Source: Polynucleobacter sp. AP-Titi-500A-B4
Lineage (GTDB): Bacteria > Pseudomonadota > Gammaproteobacteria > Burkholderiales > Burkholderiaceae
Direction: 5' to 3'
Assembly: GCF_018688095.1 (NCBI RefSeq)
Contig: NZ_CP061311.1
Location: 1,458,120 to 1,522,119 of the forward strand
Length of the DNA stretch: 64,000 nt
Position numbers and translations under genes: made by a program. Shown one piece after another: positions 1-8,016 of the stretch (positions are counted from its first letter, which is position 1; the number at the start of each line of letters is the position of its first letter). Below the pieces are notes generated by a model, which had not been told where the DNA came from, ran no database searches, and saw only the letters and a program-made list of their open reading frames with translations.

Positions 1-1
1 T

Positions 2-1474
2 GGTAAGGAAGTACCTGCCTCTCAGTCGGATTTATTAGACGTATTAAATCCAGCAACTGGAGAGATGCTTGCTCAAATCGCCCACGCTACTGATGCGGAT
101 GTTGATAAGGCGGTAAAGAGTTCCGCTAAAGCATTTGCTAGCCCCGAGTGGAGCGCTATGTCAAATCGCACAAGAGCAAAACTGATCAATAAACTTGCTG
201 ATGTTTTTGAAGCTAATTTAGAAGAAATCTACACACTAGAAACTGCCAATAATGGACGCTCATTAAATGAGACCCGCGCACAAGTTTCCCGCTTACCCGA
301 TTTTTTCCGCTACAACGCTGGTCTAGCGATTGCACGACGCGACTCTGTGATTCCAGTGGATGGTAATTACCTTAACTACACTTTGCGCACCCCAATTGGA
401 GTGGTTGGCAACTCAACACCGTTTAATCATCCCCTGATGATCATGGTAAAAAGTTTGGCTCCCACCCTCGCTTCAGGTTGTACTACTGTCGTTAAGCCTT
501 CTGAATACACACCACTGACTACATTGCGTCTGGCGCAGCTATTTGTTGATGCCGGTTTACCTCCAGGAGTGTTTAACGTGATTACTGGCCTTGGCCCCTC
601 AACAGGTAAAGCACTTGCTGAACACCCTGGCTTAGCAAAGTGGGTTCTTACTGGAGGAACTGAGGCAGGCCGCATTACTGGTGCACTTGCTGGCAGCAAC
701 TTCGCTCACCAAACTTTAGAGCTAGGTGGAAAAACTCCTGTACTCGTATTTGATGACTTCAATGTTGATCAGGCCGTGAATTACGCTGCCTTTGGTGCCT
801 TCATTGGAGCAGGTCAAACCTGTATTTGCGGAAGTCGCCAAATTGTGCAAGCCAAAATCTATGATGAGTTTGTTGAAAAGTTAGCTGCTAAAGCTAAATC
901 TATTCGCATTGGCAATCCAATTGACGCAAGCGTTCAGCTTGGGCCCGTTGTTTCTGCTCGCCAGCAACAACGCGTTCTTAAATACATTGATATTGGTTTA
1001 AATGAAGATAAAGCACGTTTAGTTGCAGGCGGCAAAGTGCCAACTGACCCAGCATTGAAAGATGGATTCTTTGTCGAGCCCACTGTCTTTGCCGATGTCA
1101 CCAGAAATATGCGCATTTTCCAAGAAGAAGTATTTGGGCCCTTTGTATCAGTCACCAAATTTACTACCGAAGAGGAAGGTCTTGAATTGGCCAATGATTC
1201 TCCTTTTGGACTTGCAGGCGCGATCCGCACGAATGACGTGACTAGAGCACACCGTGTTGCCGCCAAACTCAAGTGCGGCATTGTTTGGGTAAATGACCAC
1301 CACCGCCTAGATCCAGCCTCCCCTTGGGGTGGCATCAAGGACTCCGGCATTGGCCGAGAGTGCGGAACAGAATCTTTTGATCAACACTTTGAAACGAAGA
1401 GCATCATGATTCGCATGGATGATGCGCCATTTGACTGGTACAAAGATACTGCTAGCCAACCACGTCTCAATTAA
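2..1474 (+). CDS. Aldehyde dehydrogenase family protein (5' end outside the window)
   Basis: NAD(P)-dependent aldehyde dehydrogenase that would oxidise an aldehyde intermediate to its acid in the cytoplasm. The frame is open from base 2, and the codons before the first ATG (65) read as typical ALDH N-terminus (LNPATGE just ahead of it), so the true start lies upstream of the window. Counted from the Met at 65, the ELGGK motif with the general-base Glu is at 219-223 and the catalytic Cys is in GQTC (Cys253). The C-terminal PWGGIKDSGIGRE segment is also present. It heads a tightly spaced plus-strand gene set (hydrolase, GST, binding protein, amidohydrolase). The substrate cannot be told from sequence alone; semialdehydes of aromatic breakdown are plausible. 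Confidence 0.93.
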   Translation, partial: GKEVPASQSDLLDVLNPATGEMLAQIAHATDADVDKAVKSSAKAFASPEWSAMSNRTRAKLINKLADVFEANLEEIYTLETANNGRSLNETRAQVSRLPDFFRYNAGLAIARRDSVIPVDGNYLNYTLRTPIGVVGNSTPFNHPLMIMVKSLAPTLASGCTTVVKPSEYTPLTTLRLAQLFVDAGLPPGVFNVITGLGPSTGKALAEHPGLAKWVLTGGTEAGRITGALAGSNFAHQTLELGGKTPVLVFDDFNVDQAVNYAAFGAFIGAGQTCICGSRQIVQAKIYDEFVEKLAAKAKSIRIGNPIDASVQLGPVVSARQQQRVLKYIDIGLNEDKARLVAGGKVPTDPALKDGFFVEPTVFADVTRNMRIFQEEVFGPFVSVTKFTTEEEGLELANDSPFGLAGAIRTNDVTRAHRVAAKLKCGIVWVNDHHRLDPASPWGGIKDSGIGRECGTESFDQHFETKSIMIRMDDAPFDWYKDTASQPRLN

Positions 1475-1514
1475 TCATTAGCCCTTAATAAGCGCTCCTC
1501 AGGAACTCATTCAC

Positions 1515-2300
1515 ATGACAAATAAAACACTCACCATTGGCAACAAGAAGTTGAGCTTAGATATTTCTGGCTCAGGAAAACCAATTGTTTTATTCCACTC
1601 CCTATTAGCAGATAGCAGTTCTTTTGCACCCTTAGCTGAAGAATTAGTGAAAACTCATCAAGTGATTTGTTTGAATCTTCCTGGTTTTGAGGGCTCTGAT
1701 TTTGTGGGTGGTGAGCTCAATACCATTGCAGACCATATCGCTCAAGGAATTGAATCACTCCAGCTGTCTGAGAAGCCAATATTTTTAGGCAATGGCTACG
1801 GCGGGTTTATCGCCCTCATTACTAGCATCCGACATCCAGCATTAGCCTCACGCCTAGTATTGGCAGATTGTGGAGCGATGTTCTCTGAGCCTGGACGTGC
1901 CGCATTCCGCGGAATGTCAGCAGCAGCCAAAGAAAAGGGGTTAGAAGCGATTGCAGATGTAGCAATGCGTCGCTTATTTGCTCCCGAGTTTCAAGAGCAG
2001 AATCCCGACTTAGTTGCGGATAGAAAAAAACGTTTCTTGGCTCTCGATACAGATACATTTCATGGTGCGTGTGCAGCTTTAGCAAGCCTCGATATTAGAG
2101 ATCAACTTTCTAAAGTAGCCCAACCTGTTTTAGTGCTTGTGGGTGAACTAGATGAGGCAACCCCTTCTGCTATGTCGGTAGAGCTTCATGCTGGATTACC
2201 AAATGCAAGCTTAAATATCATGCCAGGATTGGCGCATGTTCCGCAGTTGCAAGCTCCAGGCGTGTTTATGAATGCGATCCGCAACTTTATTAATGCCTAA
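1515..2300 (+). CDS. Alpha/beta-hydrolase fold protein lacking the nucleophile serine
   Basis: The 261-residue protein has the fold and length of 3-oxoadipate enol-lactonase-type hydrolases. The oxyanion region (LFHSLLAD) is near residues 27-34, the acid is Asp213 in GELDEATP and the histidine is His241 in GLAHVPQ. The nucleophile elbow, normally G-x-S-x-G, reads G-N-G-Y-G at residues 92-96, so Gly94 (codon ggc at 1794-1796) replaces the serine. Either the protein is not a classical hydrolase or it uses water or another residue. It lies 40 bp after the aldehyde dehydrogenase and 3 bp before the GST gene, so it is probably co-transcribed. Fold assignment is confident; function is unknown. Confidence 0.85.
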   Translation: MTNKTLTIGNKKLSLDISGSGKPIVLFHSLLADSSSFAPLAEELVKTHQVICLNLPGFEGSDFVGGELNTIADHIAQGIESLQLSEKPIFLGNGYGGFIALITSIRHPALASRLVLADCGAMFSEPGRAAFRGMSAAAKEKGLEAIADVAMRRLFAPEFQEQNPDLVADRKKRFLALDTDTFHGACAALASLDIRDQLSKVAQPVLVLVGELDEATPSAMSVELHAGLPNASLNIMPGLAHVPQLQAPGVFMNAIRNFINA

Positions 2301-2303
2301 TAT

Positions 2304-2957
2304 ATGAGTGTCACCCTCTACGGATATTGGCGATCCCTAGCCGCTTATCGCGTTCGGGTCGCACTCAATCTAAAGGGAATTCCCTTTGAGGAAATATCCA
2401 TCAACTTAGCAGGCGGGGAGCAATTTGGAGAGGTGTATAGCTCACTCAATCCGCAGCATGTTGTTCCGCTACTCAAGCACAATGAATTTGAAATCGTGCA
2501 ATCTCTTGCAATTCTCGAGTACATTGATGACGTCTGGCCACAACCACAACTGATTCCTGGTACCCCTATAGAGAAAGCGAAAATCAGGGCGCTATCGCTA
2601 ATTACTATTGCAGATACACACCCACTGATCGTCCCTAGGGTTAGAAACTTTATAAATCAAGCGTGGGATCTTGGCGAAGGCGAACAAACTCGGTGGTCGC
2701 AACATTGGTTTACCAAAGGCAATCAAGCAATTGAAAGTATGTTGATTAAATTAGGCGAATCCAAAGCCTATGCCTTTGGTAATGAAGTGACGATTGCTGA
2801 CATTGCCTTAGCATCTCATGTCATTGGGGCCAAACTTTTTAATGTCGATATGAGTACTGCACCGACCCTACAGGGCATTTTTGAAAACTGCATGAAGCTG
2901 CCTGCTTTTGCAAATGCGCACCCTCTTAAACAGCCTGGCGCGCCCAAAGTCTCCTAA
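2304..2957 (+). CDS. maiA: Maleylacetoacetate isomerase-like zeta-class glutathione S-transferase
   Basis: The family uses glutathione to isomerise maleylacetoacetate or maleylpyruvate to the fumaryl form in tyrosine/homogentisate or gentisate breakdown. At 217 residues the length is normal. The zeta-class active-site stretch is recognisable as RSLAAYRVRVAL (residues 10-21), followed by LNLKGIPFE. The glutathione-binding VVPLL and the QSLAILEYID segment are also present, with an all-helical C-terminal domain after that. It starts 3 bp after the hydrolase stop, suggesting translational coupling. No fumarylacetoacetase or homogentisate dioxygenase is visible nearby, so the exact substrate is inferred. 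Confidence 0.82.
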   Translation: MSVTLYGYWRSLAAYRVRVALNLKGIPFEEISINLAGGEQFGEVYSSLNPQHVVPLLKHNEFEIVQSLAILEYIDDVWPQPQLIPGTPIEKAKIRALSLITIADTHPLIVPRVRNFINQAWDLGEGEQTRWSQHWFTKGNQAIESMLIKLGESKAYAFGNEVTIADIALASHVIGAKLFNVDMSTAPTLQGIFENCMKLPAFANAHPLKQPGAPKVS

Positions 2958-2982
2958 CAAATAAATATCATCAGAGTCCAAA

Positions 2983-3735
2983 TTGAAGCGACTTTATATA
3001 TGCGTCTTTTTTTTAATACTCAGCAATCCCGTAATGGCACAGCTTGAAGTCATGATCTCAGGGGGCTTTTCGGGTCCATATAACCAAATGCTTCCCGCTT
3101 TTGAGCAAGTAACTGGTATTAAAGTTGTCACCAAGTCAGGCGCATCCCAAGGCAGCGGTCCAAAAACCATCAAAGCACAACTTGCTGCCGGCGCAACAGC
3201 AGATGTCGTTATCTTATCGCGTGAGGGCTTAGAAGAGCTGATGACCCAAAACAAGATTATTCCAAATTCAGATGTGGATTTAGCACGGGCACCTTTAGGA
3301 TTGGCTGTACCAGTTGGTAACCCTAAGCCTGATATCTCAACTACCAAAGCGTTTTCAACTGCATTAGTTAAGGCTAAAAAAATTGTTGTGCCAGGGAGCA
3401 CCAGTGGAATTTATCTGACAGAAGAACTATTTCCAAGGCTTGGCATTAAAAATCAACTTACAGTGCAAGTGACCGAACGAGGCTCACAAGCTACTGCGGT
3501 TTTGGCTGCGCGCGAAGCCAATATTGCTGTTCAACCCAGCAGTGAGCTGGTCAATATTCCCGGGGTTGATTATGTAGGCGCACTTCCAAGCGATATTCAG
3601 CTCATTCAAACTTTTGCAGCAGCTATTGTTGTTAACTCGCCCAACCAAACCGCTGCCAAAAAGCTGATTCAATACCTCAGTTCACCAAGCGCAGCAGAGC
3701 CAATTAAGCATAGTGGTATGAATGCTGTTCGCTAA
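2983..3735 (+). CDS. Molybdate-type (ModA-like) extracellular substrate-binding protein
   Basis: The start is TTG at 2983. It gives a clean Sec signal peptide (KR, then a hydrophobic core, cut after PVMA around residue 19), and no in-frame ATG would retain it. The 250-residue protein has the type-2 periplasmic binding fold of the ModA/AccA1 group, with AAGATADVVILS and PLGLAVPVGNP segments. No ABC permease or ATPase is in the window. It sits between a GST and an amidohydrolase with gaps of 25 and 22 bp, so it more likely binds an organic substrate or intermediate of this pathway than molybdate. That role is inferred from context. Confidence 0.8.
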   Translation: MKRLYICVFFLILSNPVMAQLEVMISGGFSGPYNQMLPAFEQVTGIKVVTKSGASQGSGPKTIKAQLAAGATADVVILSREGLEELMTQNKIIPNSDVDLARAPLGLAVPVGNPKPDISTTKAFSTALVKAKKIVVPGSTSGIYLTEELFPRLGIKNQLTVQVTERGSQATAVLAAREANIAVQPSSELVNIPGVDYVGALPSDIQLIQTFAAAIVVNSPNQTAAKKLIQYLSSPSAAEPIKHSGMNAVR

Positions 3736-3757
3736 AAAATAGATAGGAAAGTCATCC

Positions 3758-4843
3758 ATGCATAATCGTCGCTCTTTTCTAAAAACATCTGGCAAAGCCT
3801 TGGGCGGATTATTCTTTTGCGGCTGCGGACTCTCACATGCTGCAGAAGGTCAGCCAAAGCGTGTGACCCCAGTATTTATCAATGGCAAACGCATTAAAAC
3901 GATTGATGTCCATGCGCACTGCATGTTTCAAGATGCAATTGATTTGATGGTTGAGGATGCCAAGTCTGTACCACCACCGACTAAGGGCGTTCCAGAGCAT
4001 TTCATCAAAATTAATGAACGCATTAAAGCAATGGAGGCGCAAGGCATTGATATGCAAGTGCTCAGCATCAATCCTTACTGGTATCGCAAGGATAAAGAAA
4101 CCGCTGCTGAAATCTGTCGCCTAAACAATCTCCATCTAGCTGAGTTATGTGCTCTTAGACCAGATAAGTTTGCTGCCTTTGCATCCCTCACAATGCAGCA
4201 CCCAGAATTAGCCGTTGAGCAACTTGAATTTGCTGTGAAACAGCAAGGTCTTCGCGGAGCCGCCATTGGTGGAAGTGTTGCAGGACAAGATTTTTCTGAT
4301 CCAAAATATCATCCAGTATTGGCCAAGGCTCAAGAGCTAAATGTTGCTCTATTTATCCACCCTCAAAGCACCCCTCAACTGGCTCAGCGCTTCAAGGGAA
4401 ACGGGTGGATGTCCAACGTCATCGGTAACCCCCTAGATACTACGATTGCTTTACAGCATCTCATCTATGAAGGTGTTTTAGATAAGTACCCACAACTTAA
4501 AGTACTGGCAGCACATGGTGGCGGGTTCTTGGGATCCTATGCACCACGCATGGATCACAGTTGCTTTGTTTCACCACAAAATTGTGATCCTAATATTGTG
4601 CTTAAGAAAAAACCTTCCGAATACCTTAAGCAACTCTATTTTGATTCACTTGTCTTTACACCTGAAGCGTTAGCATATTTAGTCTCGCAGGTTGGCGCAA
4701 GTCAGGTAGTGATTGGCACTGATCACCCTATCCCCTGGGAAGAATTTCCGGTAGAGCGCGTTATGGCAACCAAAGGTCTAAGTAATGCTGATCGCATTAG
4801 TATTTTGGGCGGCAATGCGGCCCGACTATTAAATCTTTCTTAA
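3758..4843 (+). CDS. Tat-exported amidohydrolase family 2 (ACMSD-like) protein
   Basis: Metal-dependent TIM-barrel hydrolase or decarboxylase of the amidohydrolase-2 family. The N-terminus carries a twin-arginine signal (NRRSFLKTSG at residues 3-12, then a hydrophobic stretch and an Ala-rich cut site near residue 29), which predicts export of the folded protein. Metal ligands appear as H-A-H at residues 52-54, a His in LFIHPQ, a His in LAAHGGG and an Asp in GTDHP. Relatives include aminocarboxymuconate semialdehyde decarboxylase and other decarboxylases or lactonases of aromatic breakdown. AGGAAAG before the ATG supports this start. A periplasmic location is unusual for an enzyme of central ring-cleavage pathways. 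Confidence 0.85.
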   Translation: MHNRRSFLKTSGKALGGLFFCGCGLSHAAEGQPKRVTPVFINGKRIKTIDVHAHCMFQDAIDLMVEDAKSVPPPTKGVPEHFIKINERIKAMEAQGIDMQVLSINPYWYRKDKETAAEICRLNNLHLAELCALRPDKFAAFASLTMQHPELAVEQLEFAVKQQGLRGAAIGGSVAGQDFSDPKYHPVLAKAQELNVALFIHPQSTPQLAQRFKGNGWMSNVIGNPLDTTIALQHLIYEGVLDKYPQLKVLAAHGGGFLGSYAPRMDHSCFVSPQNCDPNIVLKKKPSEYLKQLYFDSLVFTPEALAYLVSQVGASQVVIGTDHPIPWEEFPVERVMATKGLSNADRISILGGNAARLLNLS

Positions 4844-4877
4844 ACTAGGGCAAACAATATATAAATACGCTCTGAGT

Positions 4878-4924
4878 GATACAAGGAGGGTACTCGAACT
4901 TCTCTATGACTCCTAAGGGGTATC
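4878..4924 (+). other. Hairpin with an embedded perfect Shine-Dalgarno-like sequence
   Basis: GATAC (4878-4882) can pair with GTATC (4920-4924), and AGGAG with CTCCT (ending 4914), around a loop. The left arm carries AAGGAGGG at 4883-4890, a near-perfect anti-16S match, but no convincing start codon follows at normal spacing. The nearest ATG (about 4906) is 16 bases off and opens only eight codons. It may be a terminator-like or regulatory RNA structure between the amidohydrolase and the CitE-like gene. Confidence 0.3.
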
Positions 4925-4968
4925 AGATATGATGTTTTGATTCATTATTTTTAATAGCACACCCAATC

Positions 4969-5841
4969 ATGATCAATACCAGTAGACCCCGCCGCTCCGT
5001 CCTCTATATGCCAGGGGCCAATACTAGGGCACTAGAAAAGGCTAAGACACTAGCGGCTGATTCGCTAATTTTAGATCTAGAAGATGCAGTGGCGCCTGAT
5101 GCCAAAGTTACCGCCCGAAAAAATATTCTTGCGGCCCTAGAAACTGGTTTTGGATATCGCGAAGCAGTTGTCAGAATTAACGGTCTTAATACTCCGTGGG
5201 GATTGGATGACTTAAAAGCTTTTGCAAATAGCAAAGCTGATGCCATCGTATTGCCCAAAGTAGAATCTGCCTCGCAAGTACAAGAGGTCGCTAAAATCCT
5301 CAAGGACTCCAAAGCGCGTCCTGACTTAACGATTTGGGCCATGATTGAAACACCTAAGGCAATTTTTAAACTCGAGGAAATTGCTAGCTCACATTTCCTT
5401 CTTGAAGCCTTAGTTTTAGGAACCTCAGATCTCGTCAAAGATTTACATGCGAGACATACCCCTAATCGACTCGAAACCCAAACTGCGCTTTCACTTTCGA
5501 TTCTGGCAGCGAGAGCATTTGGTCTTTGCGTATTAGATGGAGTTCATCTTTCTCTAGATGATGAGACAGGCTTACGACAGTCTTGCATTCAGGGCAGAGA
5601 TATGGGTTTTGATGGCAAGACCTTAATTCATCCAAGTCAAATTGCATTAGCCAATGAATACTTTGGCCCCTCGCTCCAAGAAGTTACTGAAGCCCAAGAG
5701 CGCATCACGGCCTATGAGGCAGCAATCAAGTCTGGGGCAGGTATTGCAGTTCTCAATGGCAAACTCATCGAGGAACTCCATATTCAAGATGCTAAACGGA
5801 TCTTGGCTCTAGCCAACTCCATTCAGTCCTTTGCCAGCTAA
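4969..5841 (+). CDS. HpcH/HpaI aldolase / citrate lyase beta-subunit-like protein (CitE-like)
   Basis: TIM-barrel C-C lyase acting on acyl-CoA or oxo-acid substrates (malyl-CoA, citramalyl-CoA or citryl types). Hallmarks are RRSVLYMPGAN near residue 8, the metal-site region DLEDAV, the arginine of VRING, KVES, MIETPKAI and LGTSDLVKDL. At 290 residues it fits stand-alone CitE-like enzymes, and no citrate lyase alpha or gamma subunit is present. It follows the amidohydrolase after 125 bp holding a hairpin, so it may be a separate transcript of the same pathway. No obvious ribosome-binding site precedes the ATG. The exact substrate is unresolved. Confidence 0.88.
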   Translation: MINTSRPRRSVLYMPGANTRALEKAKTLAADSLILDLEDAVAPDAKVTARKNILAALETGFGYREAVVRINGLNTPWGLDDLKAFANSKADAIVLPKVESASQVQEVAKILKDSKARPDLTIWAMIETPKAIFKLEEIASSHFLLEALVLGTSDLVKDLHARHTPNRLETQTALSLSILAARAFGLCVLDGVHLSLDDETGLRQSCIQGRDMGFDGKTLIHPSQIALANEYFGPSLQEVTEAQERITAYEAAIKSGAGIAVLNGKLIEELHIQDAKRILALANSIQSFAS

Positions 5842-5863
5842 GAGATAGGTTGGTATTCGTAAA

Positions 5864-5880
5864 CCTAAAAATCGTTTAGG
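5864..5880. repeat. Short perfect inverted repeat after the CitE-like gene
   Basis: CCTAAA (5864-5869) and TTTAGG (5875-5880) flank a five-base loop, 22 bases after the CitE-like stop. There is no following T run, so it is a weak terminator or an operator-like palindrome. Chance occurrence is possible. Confidence 0.25.
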
Positions 5881-5934
5881 ATGCCATAAGGCGCTATTTA
5901 GCAAAACTGCATTAATCCTATACAGGTATATCAA

Positions 5935-6732
5935 ATGATGGATTTGCCAATTCTCAGATATCTACTTACTTCCTATGATGTCGCTCTTCGCTTTGAGCTG
6001 ACGCTCATTATTTTGATAACCTGTTTTGTCGTTTTTTGGATCTCTCAAAAAGTCTTTCCAGGAATACTCTTTGGGGAAGATTCTGAGTATGCAGGCTATA
6101 TCTATAACGCTATGGGCGTTGTCTTTAGTTTAGTCTTTGCATTCGTAACGGTATTGGTTTGGCAAAACTACAACGGGGTTAGCGATGCCGTCGCCAAAGA
6201 AGCAACCACTCTCAATAATATGTACCGAATTTATTCCGCCTTTCCACCTGAAGTAGAGCGCAAAGGAAAAGAGGGATTGAGGGCCTATGTGAATACGGTA
6301 ATTAACGAAGAGTGGCCAATGCTCAGCAATGATCAATTTAGCGTGAAGGCTTATCAAGAATTATTAGTAATTGAAAATTTAGCAATCCATCTGAAACCAC
6401 AAAATCTTGGGGAATCTAATGCACATCAACAACTCTTGCGTCTTTCATTAGAAGCGACAGAGCTTCGCAGAAGTAGGATCTATAACGCCCGCTTTGCTTT
6501 AGCTCCCCCCGCATGGTTTGGACTAGTGAGTAGTTTGGTTATTTTTCTACTGTTCTCCTGCTTATTTCAGATGAAATCTCGGCGCACGCATGTAGTGTTG
6601 CTTATCTTTTTAAGCTCGACCGTGGTGGGCATCCTCTATTTCTTGGTGCTATTTATTCATCCATTCTTGGGACCCATGGCCATTGGTCCAGACCCACTGG
6701 TCAATCTTCTCAAACTCTCTTGGATTTATTAA
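5935..6732 (+). CDS. DUF4239 (bestrophin-like) integral membrane protein
   Basis: The 265-residue protein has two N-terminal transmembrane helices (about residues 20-40 and 57-82). A soluble, largely helical central part (about 85-190) includes the motif KEATTLNNMYR. Two C-terminal helices follow (about 200-220 and 225-250). This layout matches DUF4239 proteins, for which no biochemical role is established. The central region starting with a conserved ExxxL pattern resembles the bestrophin-like domain. It stands alone on the plus strand between the CitE-like gene and the convergent GGCT-like gene. Confidence 0.75.
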   Translation: MMDLPILRYLLTSYDVALRFELTLIILITCFVVFWISQKVFPGILFGEDSEYAGYIYNAMGVVFSLVFAFVTVLVWQNYNGVSDAVAKEATTLNNMYRIYSAFPPEVERKGKEGLRAYVNTVINEEWPMLSNDQFSVKAYQELLVIENLAIHLKPQNLGESNAHQQLLRLSLEATELRRSRIYNARFALAPPAWFGLVSSLVIFLLFSCLFQMKSRRTHVVLLIFLSSTVVGILYFLVLFIHPFLGPMAIGPDPLVNLLKLSWIY

Positions 6733-6746
6733 GAATATTTGTGGAG

Positions 6747-7172
6747 TTATTTGGTAACTCGACGTATGAGGGTCTGGTTTTTATTAATAAAATTTCCAGA
6801 CTCAATCTTTTGGAGTCGAGCGATCTCCAAGTTATAGATGTACACCCAAGCCTTTATCTCATCCTGACCAAGCCAAATCGATTCTAAAGATCTAACGTAC
6901 TCATGAGGGCCTGGACTACTAGGTGCACATTCCTCGTACTCATCTAAAGATGCCAATAATGCTTCTGGGTTGCGTAATTCCCAAGCCTCACCCAAGACAT
7001 CATCATCATGATTGTTAGATCTCGCTGCACCTGGATAATTGCTCACGAGATAAAGCGCTCCCTGCCATTTAGCTGCCCCCAGCAACCGAGCATGTTGATG
7101 CAATCTCTGGGCATTGGCATTTAATGCATCAGATTTAAGCGTTCCGTAAACGAACAAATATGGGGAGCTCAT
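6747..7172 (-). CDS. Gamma-glutamylcyclotransferase-like (GGCT/AIG2) family protein
   Basis: The family signature FVYGTLK lies at residues 7-13, followed by a small beta-barrel of 141 residues in total, the usual family length. GEAWEL (about residue 60) supplies the acidic residue expected of the cyclotransferase site. Relatives release 5-oxoproline from gamma-glutamyl amines or dipeptides, but many bacterial members are uncharacterised. It converges on the DUF4239 gene with 14 bp between stops. No strong ribosome-binding site is seen. Confidence 0.8.
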   Translation of the reverse strand: MSSPYLFVYGTLKSDALNANAQRLHQHARLLGAAKWQGALYLVSNYPGAARSNNHDDDVLGEAWELRNPEALLASLDEYEECAPSSPGPHEYVRSLESIWLGQDEIKAWVYIYNLEIARLQKIESGNFINKNQTLIRRVTK

Positions 7173-7414
7173 GAATACGTTATTGAGATTGTCCTTGTAA
7201 CTATAGCTTTATCAAAAGGATATTTATGCTTTGCACTTCCATAGGATGCACTAGATGAGTGCGTAAACAATCCAAGCCACATATAGGCCATCCTTGAAAA
7301 GCGTCGTTTTAAGGCTTTCTGGACTGTCTCGTTGAAACACCCAATTGGTGCATCTCATTTTCCAAATTGTGCAGAGTATGAATTACTACTAATTTTTGGA
7401 ACCTATGATGAGGC
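7173..7414. other. Non-coding gap, nothing recognised
   Basis: About 240 bases lie between the divergent GGCT-like gene and a small plus-strand ORF. The direct pair TGCACT (near 7216 and 7228) is visible, but I see no tRNA-like fold, no strong hairpin with a T run, and no ORF with a credible start. Promoters of both flanking genes presumably lie here. Confidence 0.4.
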
Positions 7415-7633
7415 ATGCGTATCAAAATTACAAAAAGCCTAGTGCTAAACGCCCAGATTCACAATACGGAGACTGTTCCAGAAGCACTGTTTCCGGAGGG
7501 GGAGTATCTTGCCAATCTCACGCCAGACGGCAAGATTGAGGTCATTAATACCAAATCAATTAAGGCCTTGTTTTCCTTCTCTCAGTTTAGAGAAAAGATT
7601 TCTCAAGGGGATTTTATAGTTGTAGAAGCTTAA
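7415..7633 (+). CDS. Small hypothetical protein (72 aa)
   Basis: I do not recognise this protein. It is 72 residues long with no signal peptide or membrane segment, and alternates basic and hydrophobic residues (MRIKITKSLVL) before a predicted beta-rich middle (GEYLANLTPDGKIEVIN). The ATG is preceded by GAGG only one base away, too close for a normal ribosome-binding site, so the start is uncertain. It converges on the next minus-strand gene with 5 bp between stops. It is open and compact enough to be real. Confidence 0.5.
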   Translation: MRIKITKSLVLNAQIHNTETVPEALFPEGEYLANLTPDGKIEVINTKSIKALFSFSQFREKISQGDFIVVEA

Positions 7634-7638
7634 GGCGC

Positions 7639-8016
7639 TTAGTGATCAAGATCTAGGCTCTGCACTAGGCTTGCCAACTTCACTACGGATTCAAATGCAT
7701 TAGAGCTACTAGCTTCGACATCTAAATTCTCCCAATTGAATTCTAAGGAGAAGTGTGCAGACTCAATAATCAACTCATAGCTTGATGAGGCTTTATTGCC
7801 TGCATTTGCCTCTACCTCTTCAGTCACAGGAACTTTAAGCGTTTCAATGGCATCGAGGAGAAGTTGTGTTTCGGCGGGAGATAAGTCTCTGCTATGCAAA
7901 ACATCATCCGTTCTTTTCACTGAAATCTTGGAGACTCCGTCAATCGTGACCTCATATTGATTCAGGCCGAGATCAAACCAAACGGTTAACTCAATGGCAA
8001 TCGGATAAGTTTTCAT
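7639..8016 (-). CDS. Hypothetical protein (125 aa)
   Basis: No family recognised. The protein is acidic and soluble, with strand-like segments at the start (TYPIAIELTVWFDLG, YEVTIDGVSKISV), a helical stretch (PAETQLLLDAIETL) and an acidic middle. It abuts the upstream zinc-binding small protein exactly: the stop of that gene (8017-8019) is followed directly by this ATG (8014-8016). The two are thus translationally coupled and probably act together. Confidence 0.6.
   Translation of the reverse strand: MKTYPIAIELTVWFDLGLNQYEVTIDGVSKISVKRTDDVLHSRDLSPAETQLLLDAIETLKVPVTEEVEANAGNKASSSYELIIESAHFSLEFNWENLDVEASSSNAFESVVKLASLVQSLDLDH

Noticed and set aside
2994..3401. Minus-strand ORF of 135 codons inside the ModA-like gene
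   Set aside because: It is antisense to a gene with a clear signal peptide and fold, and its translation looks like a frame shadow (no family features).
7173..7414. Small RNA or tRNA in the gap after the GGCT-like gene
   Set aside because: No cloverleaf or stable stem with a T run could be built by eye.
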